From: an uncultured Verrucomicrobiae bacterium
Lineage (GTDB): Bacteria > Verrucomicrobiota > Verrucomicrobiia > JADLBR01 > CALLMV01
Assembly: GCA_938005615.1 (NCBI GenBank)
Contig: CALLMV010000041.1
Location: forward strand, 1-36,926
Length of the DNA stretch: 36,926 nucleotides
Reading direction: 5' to 3'
The notes beneath the pieces were generated by a model that saw nothing but the letters and a program-made list of their open reading frames with translations, searched no databases and was not told the origin of the DNA. Each line of letters starts with the position of its first letter. Position 1 is the first letter of the stretch. The translations under genes were made by a program, and so were the position numbers. Below, piece by piece: positions 1-8,680 of the stretch.

Positions 1-218
1 CGCAGCACTTCCCGGAATGGCGGGGCAGTGCGTTTGTCACGGCACTGGCCCAGCAGATGTTGGTGCGAGTGGTGTTTGATGGGGACCGCGTGGTGCGGCA
101 GGAGGAGTTGTTGAAAAACACGGGCCGCATTCGCGATGTGAGGGTGCTGAGCGATGGGCACTTGTATGTGGTGTACGACGCGCCGGGCCGCGTGGTGCGC
201 CTGGTGCCCGCAGGCTGA
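1..218 (+). CDS. PQQ-dependent sugar dehydrogenase, C-terminal fragment
   Basis: The window opens inside a reading frame (codons begin at base 3) that ends with TGA at 216-218. The roughly 71 visible residues run from QHFPEW through LLKNTGRIRDVRVLSDGHLYV to a VVRLVPAG end. The pattern of a short basic segment, then IRDVRVxxDGxLYV, then a final strand with GRVVRL is the last propeller blade of soluble aldose sugar dehydrogenases (YliI/Asd type, glucose/sorbosone dehydrogenase family). Known members are secreted or periplasmic and oxidise sugars with PQQ. The catalytic part lies outside the window, so the enzyme assignment rests on this tail only. The next gene starts 9 bases downstream on the same strand, so the two are probably co-transcribed. 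Confidence 0.7.
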   Translation, partial: QHFPEWRGSAFVTALAQQMLVRVVFDGDRVVRQEELLKNTGRIRDVRVLSDGHLYVVYDAPGRVVRLVPAG

Positions 219-227
219 GAGGACGGG

Positions 228-1340
228 ATGCGCGTTTACTTGGACCACGCCCTGCGGCCGCCGCTACGGGCGGCTGCGCGTGAGGCGATGGTGGAGTTGG
301 ATAGTGTAATTTTGGGCGATGTGCGTGCCTTGCACCGCGCAGGCCGGAGGTCAGCACAGATCCGGGAGGATGCGCGCAAGGAGGTGGCTGCGGTGCTGGG
401 TGTGCGCGAGCAGCCGGGTGTGGTGTTTTGTAGCTCGTTTGCGGAGGCGGTGTTTAGTGCGCTGGATGCGGCGACTCTAGGCAGAAAGAACGCCAGTGGC
501 ATTGCACTTTCTGCCGTGGTGAGTCCTTGGCTGCGTGCTGCGGTGTTGCGCTGGGCTGCGTGGTGCGGGCACAGGGTGCTCGATGTGGGCTGTGCACCAG
601 ACGGCTCGGTGGATGCGCAGAAGTGGAGGGAGGTGTTGGCGGCGGGTGATGTGGCGGTGTGTGTGTGTGCATCGGCAGCGTCTGAGGTGGGCACTCTGCA
701 GGACGTTTCGGCGATAAAAAACGAATTAAAAGATGTGAAAATACTTTGTGATGTTTCACAAACTTTTTGCTGGATAACAGTGTGCGGACTGGGGAGTGCT
801 GCGGATTTGCTGGTGGGCGGGGCGCGTTGGTGCGGGGCGGGAGAGGCCACAGGGTTCTTCACCCCGTGCGGGAAGCTGCCTGATCATTTGATTGAGGCGG
901 AGAATGCGCGAGAGCTGGCGGCACTTGCTGCTGTGGCGAAAGAATGGCAGGAGCAGGGGGCACTTTTTGAGGGGCGACTGCGCGAGTTAGGAACTTTTTT
1001 TCGCGAAGCTCTGTGGGCTGCGGTGCCGGACATGGAGGTGATTCCGCTAGGTAAGGTCGCGTGCGTGCCACAAGGCTTGTGTGTGCGTTTCCCAGGCGTG
1101 GAGGCAGAGGCGCTTTCGCTAGTGTGTGATCTGCGTGGGGTGGAGTTTTCGAGTGCGCCGGGGTGTGTGCTGGAGGCGCGGCGGGAATCGCGTGTGCTCA
1201 GCGCAATGGGTTTTGGGGGATTGATCTCGCGTGAGGCGCTGGTTTTTTCCTGGGGGATAGAGACCACGCGCGAGGAGTTGAATTTTGCGGCGGGGGTGAT
1301 TGCGGGCGCCGTGAAGAAGATTCGTGCGATGAATGGATAA
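228..1340 (+). CDS. Cysteine desulfurase-like (NifS/class V aminotransferase fold) protein lacking the PLP lysine
   Basis: The 370-residue product is full length for the NifS/IscS family and begins with the family signature YLDHA. The PLP-stacking Asp (D175 in CDVSQ) and its Gln partner (Q178) are kept. The place of the Schiff-base lysine, normally SGHKxxGPKG, reads GGARWCGAG, so Lys is Arg (R200). The conserved His of the substrate site (normally xTEH) is replaced in VVSPWL near residue 100. The Asn of NNExG is lost (ASAASEVG), and the GATE phosphate loop reads SFAE. A cysteine remains in the loop that normally carries the sulfur-accepting Cys (SSAPGC). It is therefore predicted not to be a normal cysteine desulfurase. 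The frame is intact, an SD-like GAGG lies 5 bases before ATG, and menC follows 15 bases after the stop, so it appears to be a maintained member of this operon. Its role is unknown. Confidence 0.75.
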   Translation: MRVYLDHALRPPLRAAAREAMVELDSVILGDVRALHRAGRRSAQIREDARKEVAAVLGVREQPGVVFCSSFAEAVFSALDAATLGRKNASGIALSAVVSPWLRAAVLRWAAWCGHRVLDVGCAPDGSVDAQKWREVLAAGDVAVCVCASAASEVGTLQDVSAIKNELKDVKILCDVSQTFCWITVCGLGSAADLLVGGARWCGAGEATGFFTPCGKLPDHLIEAENARELAALAAVAKEWQEQGALFEGRLRELGTFFREALWAAVPDMEVIPLGKVACVPQGLCVRFPGVEAEALSLVCDLRGVEFSSAPGCVLEARRESRVLSAMGFGGLISREALVFSWGIETTREELNFAAGVIAGAVKKIRAMNG

Positions 1341-1355
1341 CGCTTTTGAAATATT

Positions 1356-2396
1356 TTGAACAATTTGAACGTTACAAATGATGTGAATAAAGAGAAGCTT
1401 GAGTTTGAACTCCGAGATATTGCGGTCTGCGGATATGAGCTTCGGGCAGGTGCGCGATTGAACACACGGACGCAACGGGAGGAGTATTGCGGGGCCTTGT
1501 TGCGTTGGGCGGGTGGGTATGGCTGTGTGCATCCTTGGCCGGAGTTTGGTGATGAGCCGCTGTGTCGGCAGTTGGAGTTGTTACGTGTGGGGCGTCCGAC
1601 GGCACTTGTGAGAGCTGCGCTGGAGTGTGCGCGTGTGGATGGTGCTGCACGCGCTGAGGGAAGATCGCTTTTCGCAGATTTGGAAATTCCGCGTTCGCAT
1701 TACTCCTGGAGCGGCGCACTGGATTTGCAGGCACAGGTGCAGCGTGTGATGAGTGAGGGTTGGCCCGCGATTAAGGTGAAAGGAGATGCTGATCCGTTGG
1801 TGGCTGCGGAAAAGCTGAATTCGCTGGCCCAAGCCACGGCGAGTGCAGGCACTCTGCTGCGGATGGATTTTAATGGGTGCCTGGACGCGGAGGCCTTTCG
1901 TGTGTTTTGGCGGCACCTAGATGAGCGGACGCGGGCGCGGGTGGATTTTGTGGAGGATCCTGTGCCGTATGACGCGGGCGTCTGGGAGAAGTTGCGCGGT
2001 GAGCTGGGGGTGCGCTTGGCGCTGGATAAGGGCTGGCAGTCGGGCGAGGGGGGCTTTGACGTGGTCGTGGTGAAGCCGTCGCGGCGCGACTGGCGCTTGG
2101 TGGCAAATCGCTTTGAGACCCATGAGTTGGTGATGACGTCGGCGATGGATCATGCCGTTGGGCAGGCGTGGGCGGCCTATCAGTCGGCAGTGGCACGCAA
2201 AGAGCTGGGACCACGGCTCGGGTTGTGTGGTTTGTGCACAGAGCATCTTTTTGAGCAGGACGCTTGTTCTTTGTGTCTGCGTTCGCACGGCGGGACGTTG
2301 GTGCCAGACACTGTTGGTGGTGGCCTCGGTATGGGTGATGTGTTGGAGTCGCTGAAGTGGGTGGCCCTCGAAGAGTGGCGCGGTGATGTCTCATGA
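1356..2396 (+). CDS. menC: o-Succinylbenzoate synthase (menaquinone synthesis)
   Basis: This enolase-superfamily protein is predicted to dehydrate SHCHC to o-succinylbenzoate in menaquinone synthesis. The KxK pair (IKVK, K140/K142), the three metal-binding acids (D171 in RMDFN, E200 in VEDP, D224 in ALDKG) and the second catalytic lysine (K240 in VVVKPS) are all present in the right order. The longest frame begins with TTG at 1356; TTG at 1365 and GTG at 1383 are in-frame alternatives, and no ATG is available near the N-terminus, so the start is uncertain. No convincing SD is seen. The gene overlaps menE by 4 bases (ATGA), indicating translational coupling. Other enolase-superfamily activities (for example dipeptide epimerase) are possible by sequence alone, but the adjacent menE makes MenC by far the best call. 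Confidence 0.9.
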   Translation: MNNLNVTNDVNKEKLEFELRDIAVCGYELRAGARLNTRTQREEYCGALLRWAGGYGCVHPWPEFGDEPLCRQLELLRVGRPTALVRAALECARVDGAARAEGRSLFADLEIPRSHYSWSGALDLQAQVQRVMSEGWPAIKVKGDADPLVAAEKLNSLAQATASAGTLLRMDFNGCLDAEAFRVFWRHLDERTRARVDFVEDPVPYDAGVWEKLRGELGVRLALDKGWQSGEGGFDVVVVKPSRRDWRLVANRFETHELVMTSAMDHAVGQAWAAYQSAVARKELGPRLGLCGLCTEHLFEQDACSLCLRSHGGTLVPDTVGGGLGMGDVLESLKWVALEEWRGDVS

Positions 2397-3541
2397 GCGG
2401 GTTAGAAACTTTTCACAGACTTTGGAACGCAGAACGCACTGTGTTTGCGAGCAATCCGCGCAACGCGCTGGACGCTGAACGTGCAGAAGCCACGGTGAAA
2501 AACTGCAAGGCCGCGCCAGAGGGGTTGTTATTTTTTGCAACTTCGGGAAGTGAGGGGGTGCCAAAGTGGGTGGGGCTTTCGCGCGAGGCGATGCGTGCCT
2601 CAGCACAAGCCGTCAATGCGCATTTGGGCGTGAGCGCAGGCGATGTGTGGGGGCTCGCCTTGCCTGTGCATCATGTGGGCGGATTTGCAGTGCCACTGAG
2701 AGCTTTAGAAGCGGGCTGTGAGGTCAGGGAGTTTGCGCAAAAATGGGAGGTGGTGGCTTTCGCAAAGTTTCTTCAGGATAGTGGCACGAGCGTAACATCA
2801 CTCGTGCCGACGCAGGTGTATGATTTGGTGAGCGCGGGGCTCTCTGCGCCGGAGGGCCTTCGTGCGGTAGTGGTCGGTGGCGGAAGATTGGATCTGGATC
2901 TGGCCCGGCGTGCGCGTTCGCTGGGCTGGCCGGTGTTGCCGAGTTATGGGATGACTGAGACGGCTTCGCAGGTAGCGACTTTTGCGCCGCGCCGGCTTAA
3001 GAAGTCGGACGAAGATTTTACGCTACTTGATGTGCTACCGATTTGGAGCACACAGGTGGATGAGGCGGGTGTGCTTCGCTTAAGCGGTGCTGCTCTGGCA
3101 GAGGGGTATTTGCTCGTAAGGGAGGAGGCGGTGGCGCAATGGGTGGCAATTGATAAACGCACGGGGTTGCTCACCCGCGATCGGGTGGAGTTGATTGAGG
3201 AGGGGGGCCGGCGGTTACTTCGGTTTTTGGGGCGGGAGTCTTCGTTCGTAAAAATTCTGGGGGAGTTGGTGAACATCGAATATTGGGAGGGTGTGGCGCG
3301 CGAAGTAGCGAGTGGTTTGGACTTGCGGTCAGATATTGCTCTGGTGGCTGTGAAGGATGCCCGGGCGGAGTCGCGACTGGTTCTACTTTGTGAAGGTGAT
3401 GAGAGGCTGGCGGAGAGGATACGTGTCGAGTTTTGTGCGCGTGCGCCCAAGCTTGTTCATCCTGTGCGCGTCGTCGCGGTTGAGGCGTTGCCGAGAACGG
3501 AATTAGGTAAGTTGGACAAGACGCGGCTGGCGCAGCTCTAG
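2393..3541 (+). CDS. menE: o-Succinylbenzoate-CoA ligase
   Basis: This member of the ANL (AMP-forming acyl-CoA ligase) superfamily is predicted to activate o-succinylbenzoate with ATP and CoA, the step after MenC. The P-loop motif is ATSGSEGVPK (49-58), the A5 motif YGMTET (185-190), the A7/A8 region TRDRVEL (260-266) with FLGRESSFVKILGE after it, and the C-terminal catalytic Lys is K373 in LPRTELGK. At 382 residues it is shorter than most MenE proteins (roughly 450-490); the loss is in the N-terminal lid and linkers, while all the core motifs remain. The ATG lies inside the menC stop (ATGA overlap). No further men genes are seen downstream; the next gene is convergent. Confidence 0.9.
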   Translation: MSGLETFHRLWNAERTVFASNPRNALDAERAEATVKNCKAAPEGLLFFATSGSEGVPKWVGLSREAMRASAQAVNAHLGVSAGDVWGLALPVHHVGGFAVPLRALEAGCEVREFAQKWEVVAFAKFLQDSGTSVTSLVPTQVYDLVSAGLSAPEGLRAVVVGGGRLDLDLARRARSLGWPVLPSYGMTETASQVATFAPRRLKKSDEDFTLLDVLPIWSTQVDEAGVLRLSGAALAEGYLLVREEAVAQWVAIDKRTGLLTRDRVELIEEGGRRLLRFLGRESSFVKILGELVNIEYWEGVAREVASGLDLRSDIALVAVKDARAESRLVLLCEGDERLAERIRVEFCARAPKLVHPVRVVAVEALPRTELGKLDKTRLAQL

Positions 3542-3616
3542 CGTTTTTCTGGTTATTTCAGAGAGATGCCCCTACTGAAAACAGAAGCTTCTGCGCGGAT
3601 TGATAGTATTGTTTTC

Positions 3617-4135
3617 TTAAGCGGGATTGAATAAGTGGATGGAGGGTAGCGAGCGATATGCTCCGTTGTAGTCGAGTCCGTAGCCGATAACGAAGTGGTT
3701 GGGAATTTCGAAGCCGATGTAGTGTGCGGTGACGCGGGCTTTGCGGGCGACTTGTTTGGAGAGCAGCACGGCTGTGCGGAGGCTGCGCGGTTTTTGGGCG
3801 CGGAGTGCGGCTGTGAGTTTGGAAAGAGTGAGGCCTGTGTCGAGGATGTCATCGACGACGAGGACGTGTTTCCCGCGAAATTCCCCTTCGAGGTTTTCGA
3901 TGCCACGGATCTGGCCGGTGGTGTGAGTATCTTGGTAGGATTGGAGGCGACAGGTCTCGAGGCGGGTGGGGATGGTTATGGAACGCAGCAGATCGGTGAG
4001 GAAGAATATGGAGCCGTTCATGAGGCCGAGGACGACGAGTTCTTTACCTGCGTGGTCGTTGCTGATGAGTTGTCCTAGCTCGCGTGTGCGGCGGTGGATT
4101 TGGGCGGCGCTGATGAGAGTTTTTCCGACTGGCAT
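3617..4135 (-). CDS. hpt: Hypoxanthine phosphoribosyltransferase
   Basis: The 172-residue protein matches the usual length of bacterial HPRT. The PRPP-binding motif VLVVDDILDTGLTL is complete, preceded by the flexible-loop region SYQDTHTTGQ, and the base-binding end FEIPNHFVIGYGLDYNGAYRSLP is typical. It salvages hypoxanthine or guanine to IMP or GMP using PRPP in the cytoplasm. It starts 3 bases after the stop of the upstream exported protein on the same strand, so the two form an operon. It is convergent with menE, and no clear terminator hairpin is visible in the 75-base gap. Confidence 0.95.
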   Translation of the reverse strand: MPVGKTLISAAQIHRRTRELGQLISNDHAGKELVVLGLMNGSIFFLTDLLRSITIPTRLETCRLQSYQDTHTTGQIRGIENLEGEFRGKHVLVVDDILDTGLTLSKLTAALRAQKPRSLRTAVLLSKQVARKARVTAHYIGFEIPNHFVIGYGLDYNGAYRSLPSIHLFNPA

Positions 4136-4138
4136 GAG

Positions 4139-4780
4139 TTAGTTTGCCGCAGTGGCCTCGCCAAGTCGCTCGGAAATTTTGATGCGCCAGTCGGAATCGA
4201 TCTTGAGATTGAGAGCAGAGCGCCAGGTTTCGCGGGCGCGTGTTTTTTCACCAGTGTCGTATAGGGCCAAGCCGCTGTAGTAATAGACCGCGCCGAGGGT
4301 GGATGCAGTGAGCTGCGCGCGACCCGAGGGAGTGGAGGATTTTTCCAGGAGCCAATGAAGGTCCTCGCGGGCTTGTTTGCGGCGGTTGAAGAAAGGCGGC
4401 AGTTCGTAATGGTTGATGGCGCGGATCAGGCGCACGTTGAGGTCATCTGGCGCACTGTCCACGGCGTCGTTCATCAACTCGACGCCTTCGCGGAAGATGC
4501 GCAGTGCGGTCGGGCCAGGGAAGGATTTGCCGCTTTTTATCGTGAGGAGGCTGCCAGTAAATGCACGCAGGAGTTGATTATCCGGCTCTTTTGTCATCAG
4601 TTCGCGGAGGCGGTTTTCTGAGGCTTCGACTTCTTTGCGCGAAGCATCGATTGCGGCATCGTGAAGTTTTTTTGCCTCTCGTAAGCTGGGGGTATCGAAA
4701 GCGTTTTTCTGGGTTGCCCAGGCGAATGAGCCCACAGTCCATAGGAACGTGGCGAGAACTGCCGTTGCCGTAAATTTCAT
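4139..4780 (-). CDS. Exported TPR-like protein of unknown function
   Basis: I place the start at the ATG at 4780 rather than 51 bases upstream, because the resulting protein begins with a clear Sec signal peptide (MKFTATAVLATFLWTVGSFAWA, with cleavage predicted after AWA). The mature part of about 190 residues is almost wholly helical, with repeated pairs of amphipathic helices such as LIRAINHYELPPF and LGAVYYYSGLALYDTGEKTRARETWRSAL. The last segment resembles a TPR unit. It is probably periplasmic and may act as a protein-binding scaffold. No catalytic motif is seen. It is the first gene of a two-gene operon with hpt, though a functional link is not evident. The 5' region is AT-rich and shared with the divergent reductase gene at 4908. 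Confidence 0.7.
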   Translation of the reverse strand: MKFTATAVLATFLWTVGSFAWATQKNAFDTPSLREAKKLHDAAIDASRKEVEASENRLRELMTKEPDNQLLRAFTGSLLTIKSGKSFPGPTALRIFREGVELMNDAVDSAPDDLNVRLIRAINHYELPPFFNRRKQAREDLHWLLEKSSTPSGRAQLTASTLGAVYYYSGLALYDTGEKTRARETWRSALNLKIDSDWRIKISERLGEATAAN

Positions 4781-4907
4781 GTAGCCAGATACGACACGGG
4801 CAAAGGGTTGACGAGCCAAATTGTTATACAAAAAAATTTGTCGAAAAAATGTCTAACTTTAATTCCACTTTACGAAAAACAAGCTTTTATTATAGGTTGA
4901 ACGTTCT

Positions 4908-6068
4908 ATGAATTCGACAGTTAGCCCCTCTGAAGGAGTCCAATACAGCCGGAAGAATCCGTATTTTGCGCAGCTTTTGATAAACAAGAAGTTGACTGGC
5001 ACAGGCTCGGAAAAGGATACGCGGCACATTGAGATTGATCTGGCGGGTTCGGGCATGCGTTACACGGTGGGGGATTCTCTGGCGGTGTTGCCAGAAAATG
5101 ACCCGGAGCTCGTGGAGGAGATCATCCGGGCGATTGGTGCCCAGGGGGATGAGCAGGTGCCGGATGCGGACAAGCAGCCCTCAACGTTGCGGGAAGCGCT
5201 GTTGAAGTCTTACGCGATTACAGAGCCGCCGAAGAAGTTTTTAGAGGTGTTGTGCGAGCGCAGTGCAAAGGCGGCAGAAAAGATCCGGCCGCTTTTGGCC
5301 GCCGAGGCAAAAAAGGAACTGGAGAATTTTTTGTGGGGACGTGAGGTGATTGATCTGCTCTTGGAGTATCCCGAGGCGGGTTGGACTCCTGCGGATCTGG
5401 TGGGGACGTTGAAGAAGTTGCTGATCCGGTTGTATTCAATTGCTTCTTCCCAGAAGATGTTTCCGGACGCGGTGCACTTGACGGTGGCAGCCGTGCGCTA
5501 TGAGAGCCTCGGACGCAAACGCAAGGGCGTTGCATCCACATTCCTCGCGGACCGCGCGGAGGGGAAAAAGTTCGCGACTTTTGTGCAGGCGACGAAGCAT
5601 TTTCATCTGCCAGAAAATCCGGATACCCCGGTGATTATGGTGGGCCCTGGGACGGGGATCGCGCCATTCCGGGCGTTTCTGCAGGACCGTCAATCCGACG
5701 GAATCAAGGGGCGCACTTGGCTGTTTTTTGGGGAGCAACGGCGGGCGTCGGACTTTCTGTATGAAGAAGAGTTTGATGCGATGTTGAAGAATGGTGTGCT
5801 GGAGAAAATTTCAACGGCATTCTCCCGTGATCAGGCACACAAGATCTACGTGCAGCACCGGATGCTAGAGGAGGGGGCCGAGTTGTGGAGGTGGCTGGAT
5901 GCGGGCGCGGTGTTTTATGTGTGTGGTGATGCGTCGCGCATGGCCAAGGATGTGGACCTGGCGTTGCATCAAGTGGTGGAGAAATTCGGGGGCCAAACGC
6001 CGGAAGCCGCTGCGGAGTATGTGCAGCAGATGACGAAAGAGCATCGTTATCTGAAGGATGTTTATTGA
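4908..6068 (+). CDS. CysJ-like FAD/NADPH reductase (sulfite reductase flavoprotein type, no flavodoxin domain)
   Basis: The 386-residue product matches the FAD-binding, connecting and NADPH-binding domains of sulfite reductase flavoprotein and cytochrome P450 reductase. The FAD motif RLYSIASS is at 174-181, the FAD pyrophosphate motif GVAST at 207-211, the NADPH loop GPGTGIAPFRAF at 246-257, and CGDASRMAKDV begins at 339. The chain ends in a C-terminal aromatic residue (LKDVY), as in the family. The N-terminal flavodoxin (FMN) domain found in classical CysJ is absent, so electrons must pass from FAD to a separate acceptor (a flavodoxin, ferredoxin or partner hemoprotein). The ATG at 4908 follows an AT-rich leader. 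No sulfite reductase hemoprotein gene is visible nearby, so the physiological substrate is unproven. Confidence 0.85.
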   Translation: MNSTVSPSEGVQYSRKNPYFAQLLINKKLTGTGSEKDTRHIEIDLAGSGMRYTVGDSLAVLPENDPELVEEIIRAIGAQGDEQVPDADKQPSTLREALLKSYAITEPPKKFLEVLCERSAKAAEKIRPLLAAEAKKELENFLWGREVIDLLLEYPEAGWTPADLVGTLKKLLIRLYSIASSQKMFPDAVHLTVAAVRYESLGRKRKGVASTFLADRAEGKKFATFVQATKHFHLPENPDTPVIMVGPGTGIAPFRAFLQDRQSDGIKGRTWLFFGEQRRASDFLYEEEFDAMLKNGVLEKISTAFSRDQAHKIYVQHRMLEEGAELWRWLDAGAVFYVCGDASRMAKDVDLALHQVVEKFGGQTPEAAAEYVQQMTKEHRYLKDVY

Positions 6069-6115
6069 GTTTTCGGCGGGCTTCTCAAGGGGTGGTTGCT
6101 GAGCTTGCTAGTGTG

Positions 6116-7075
6116 TCAGCGGCCTTCGCCGAGGAACATTCTGCGACGTTGGTTGTAGCGGATTTCTTCGCTGAGCATACGGTTTTTGGCTAGTAGATCA
6201 GCTACGACCGCAAGGCCTGCAAATTGGATGGATACCAGCAGAAGGACTGAACCTGCGATGAGTGCAGGGATGCGCTGAGTGGCTTCGCCGGTAACGAAGA
6301 GAAAATCATAAAGCCAGGAGCCGAAGAATGCTAATCCGCCCAGGAAAAACGGGAGGGCGCAGAGGAGAAAAAATTCCAGCGGTGAGTAGAGGATGTAGAT
6401 GCGCACCATTGTGGCGAGCGATTTTTTGACGTAGTTAAATAAGCCCTTGAAGAGGCGTGACTCGCGTGTCTTGGGGTTGACATGGATGGGCACATTGACG
6501 ACACGGAGGTTTTGGCGCCCAGCCTGGATGAGCGTCTCGAGGGTGTAGGTGAAGGGGTTGAAGACGTTGAGCTGGAGTGCGGCTTCTTTGTTGTAAGCCC
6601 GGAAGCCGCTGGGGGCGTCGGCGACGTCGGTGCGGGAGATGTGCCGCATGACAGCGGAGCCAAGCCATTGGAGGAACTTTTTGAGGGGAGAGAAGTGACT
6701 GATTTCTGCGATGGGGCGGGCGCCAACAACGATGTCGGCTTGGCCTTCGAGGATGGGGCGGACGAGCGCCGGGATGTCGGCGGCTTGGTATTGGTTGTCT
6801 GCATCGGTGTGGACGATGACATCGGCACCGAGCCGGAGAGATTCCGTGAGGCCGGCAAGGAAGGCGCGGGCCAGGCCACAGCGACGACCGAGGACGAGGA
6901 TGTGGTTGGCTCCTGAGGCGCGGGCAACTTCGACGGTTCTGTCGGTGGAGCCGTCATCAATAATGAGGGTTTCGACGATGTCGAAGCCTTCGACGTGGCG
7001 GGGCAGGTCGGCAAGTGTGGCGGGGAGGGTTTGCTCTTCGTTGAGGCAAGGAATTTGGATAATCAGTTTGCGCAC
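6116..7075 (-). CDS. Membrane-anchored family 2 glycosyltransferase (dolichyl-phosphate mannosyltransferase-like)
   Basis: The N-terminal 215 residues form a GT-A domain: IPCLNEEQTL at 8-17, IIDDGSTDRT at 38-47, HTDADNQY (D91, D93) as the metal-binding DxD, and DAPSGFRAY near 155. Two C-terminal hydrophobic segments (about 226-256 and 268-295) would anchor it in the inner membrane, followed by a basic tail. This is the layout of GT2 enzymes that load a sugar onto polyprenyl phosphate or act in O-antigen and lipid modification. The donor and acceptor cannot be told from sequence. It lies 105 bases downstream of uxaC on the same strand and converges with the reductase gene. Confidence 0.88.
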   Translation of the reverse strand: MRKLIIQIPCLNEEQTLPATLADLPRHVEGFDIVETLIIDDGSTDRTVEVARASGANHILVLGRRCGLARAFLAGLTESLRLGADVIVHTDADNQYQAADIPALVRPILEGQADIVVGARPIAEISHFSPLKKFLQWLGSAVMRHISRTDVADAPSGFRAYNKEAALQLNVFNPFTYTLETLIQAGRQNLRVVNVPIHVNPKTRESRLFKGLFNYVKKSLATMVRIYILYSPLEFFLLCALPFFLGGLAFFGSWLYDFLFVTGEATQRIPALIAGSVLLLVSIQFAGLAVVADLLAKNRMLSEEIRYNQRRRMFLGEGR

Positions 7076-7180
7076 TGGCTTTTTTTAGTGCCGATGAACG
7101 GACGAAGAAAGAGTTTTTCGGGACAGAGTAATGCAGCCGCGAATTGAGCTTTGACGAACGTATGTGTTTATCAGTAGAGG

Positions 7181-8611
7181 TTAAACGCTGGAATATTCCT
7201 CAGGGATTTCGAGTCCGAAAAACTGGCGGGCGTTGTGGAAGCAGATGTTGCGCACGAGCGTGGCGAGCATGTGCGTGTCGTGAGGGATTTCGCCGTTGTT
7301 GACGTCATCCGCGATGATGTTGCAAAGGATGCGGCGGAAGTATTCGTGGCGGGGGAAGGAGAGAAAACTGCGCGAGTCGGTGAGCATACCCACGAAGCGG
7401 GAGAGGAGGCCGAGTTGGGAGAGGGCATTGATCTGCCAGGTCATGCCTTCTTTTTGGTCGAGGAACCACCAGCCGGAGCCGTATTGGATTTTGCCCGGGA
7501 TGGTGCCGTCCTGGAAGTTGCCGCACATGGTGGCGAAGAGGTAGTTGTCGGCGGGGTTGAGGTTGTAGAGGACGATGCGCGGGAGTTCGTTGGTGGAGTC
7601 GAGGGTGTTGAGATACCAGGAAAGGCCGCGGGCATGGGGGAAGTCGCCGATGGAGTCGAAGCCGGTATCTGGGCCGAGGGCGGAAAACATGCGAGAGTTG
7701 TTGTTGCGTAGGGCGCCGAGGTGGAGTTGTTTGGTCCAACCGCGTTGGGCATCCCATTTGCCGAATTCGATCATGAGGAAGCCAGCGAATTGCGCGGCGG
7801 ATTGGGGGTCGGCTGCTTGGCCTGATCGGGCGGCGTTAAAGATTGTGGCCGCCTCGGCCGGGCTGGAGGCGCGCTCGGGCAGTTGCTCCAGGCCATGGTC
7901 GGAGAGGCGGCAACCAAAGTTGTGGAAATCAGTATGGCGCTGGTGAAGGGCGGCGAGCATGTGGTCGAGTGTGGTGATTTTGGTGCGGGTGATGGCTTCG
8001 AGTTTTTCCAGCCAGGCATTAAATGCTGGTGGGTTGGCGACGGAGAAAGCCTTATCCGGTCTGTAGGTCGGGTAGAAGCGGGTGCGTAATTTGGTTGTTC
8101 GGGCTTGTTCGTGGAGTGTGAGCGGATCGGCCGGATCGTCGGTGCTGCAACTGACGGCTACACGGAATTTGTGAAGGATGCCGTGGGTGGTGAGGTCGGG
8201 GGATGTCGCCAAAAGTTCGTTGGCTTGATTCCAAATTTGTGGAGCGGTGGATTCGTTGAGAAGTTCAGTAATCCCAAAGTATCTTCTCAGTTCGAGGTGG
8301 GTCCAGTGGTAGAGGGGATTGCGCAGGCAGTGGGGGACCGTGCGGGCGAAGGCGAGAAATTTTTCGTAAGGTTGTGCATCGCCCGTGCAGAGGTGTTCGG
8401 GTTCACCGTTGGTGCGCATGGCGCGCCATTTATAGTGATCCCCTGCGAGCCAGATGTCGAAGAGGTTGGCAAAACGCTTATCGGTGGCGATGTCCGCAGG
8501 CGGCAGGTGCGAATGGTAGTCGTAGATCGGCATTTTTGCCGCATGTTCATGATAAAGCTCGCAGGCTAGGTCGGAATGCAGCAGGAAACTATCGCTGAGG
8601 AATTCTTTCAT
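7181..8611 (-). CDS. uxaC: Glucuronate isomerase
   Basis: The 476-residue product is predicted to interconvert D-glucuronate and D-fructuronate (or galacturonate and tagaturonate) at the start of hexuronate breakdown. The amidohydrolase-like HxH pair is in IYDYHSHLPP (H33, H35). WLAGDHYKWRAMRTNGEPE, the SCSTDDPADPL segment and the C-terminal TDSRSFLSFPRHEYFRRILC are all typical of UxaC. I chose the ATG at 8611 (MKEFLSDSF) because the 4-codon extension to 8623 depends on TTG. No other uronate genes (uxaA, uxaB, uxuA, kdg genes) are visible nearby, so the pathway must be completed elsewhere. Confidence 0.95.
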   Translation of the reverse strand: MKEFLSDSFLLHSDLACELYHEHAAKMPIYDYHSHLPPADIATDKRFANLFDIWLAGDHYKWRAMRTNGEPEHLCTGDAQPYEKFLAFARTVPHCLRNPLYHWTHLELRRYFGITELLNESTAPQIWNQANELLATSPDLTTHGILHKFRVAVSCSTDDPADPLTLHEQARTTKLRTRFYPTYRPDKAFSVANPPAFNAWLEKLEAITRTKITTLDHMLAALHQRHTDFHNFGCRLSDHGLEQLPERASSPAEAATIFNAARSGQAADPQSAAQFAGFLMIEFGKWDAQRGWTKQLHLGALRNNNSRMFSALGPDTGFDSIGDFPHARGLSWYLNTLDSTNELPRIVLYNLNPADNYLFATMCGNFQDGTIPGKIQYGSGWWFLDQKEGMTWQINALSQLGLLSRFVGMLTDSRSFLSFPRHEYFRRILCNIIADDVNNGEIPHDTHMLATLVRNICFHNARQFFGLEIPEEYSSV

Positions 8612-8680
8612 GAAAAGCAACAATGCAGGGCAGAAAATTTTTTTTAAGAAAAATTCCGAGTTACTGTTAGATTATGCGCC

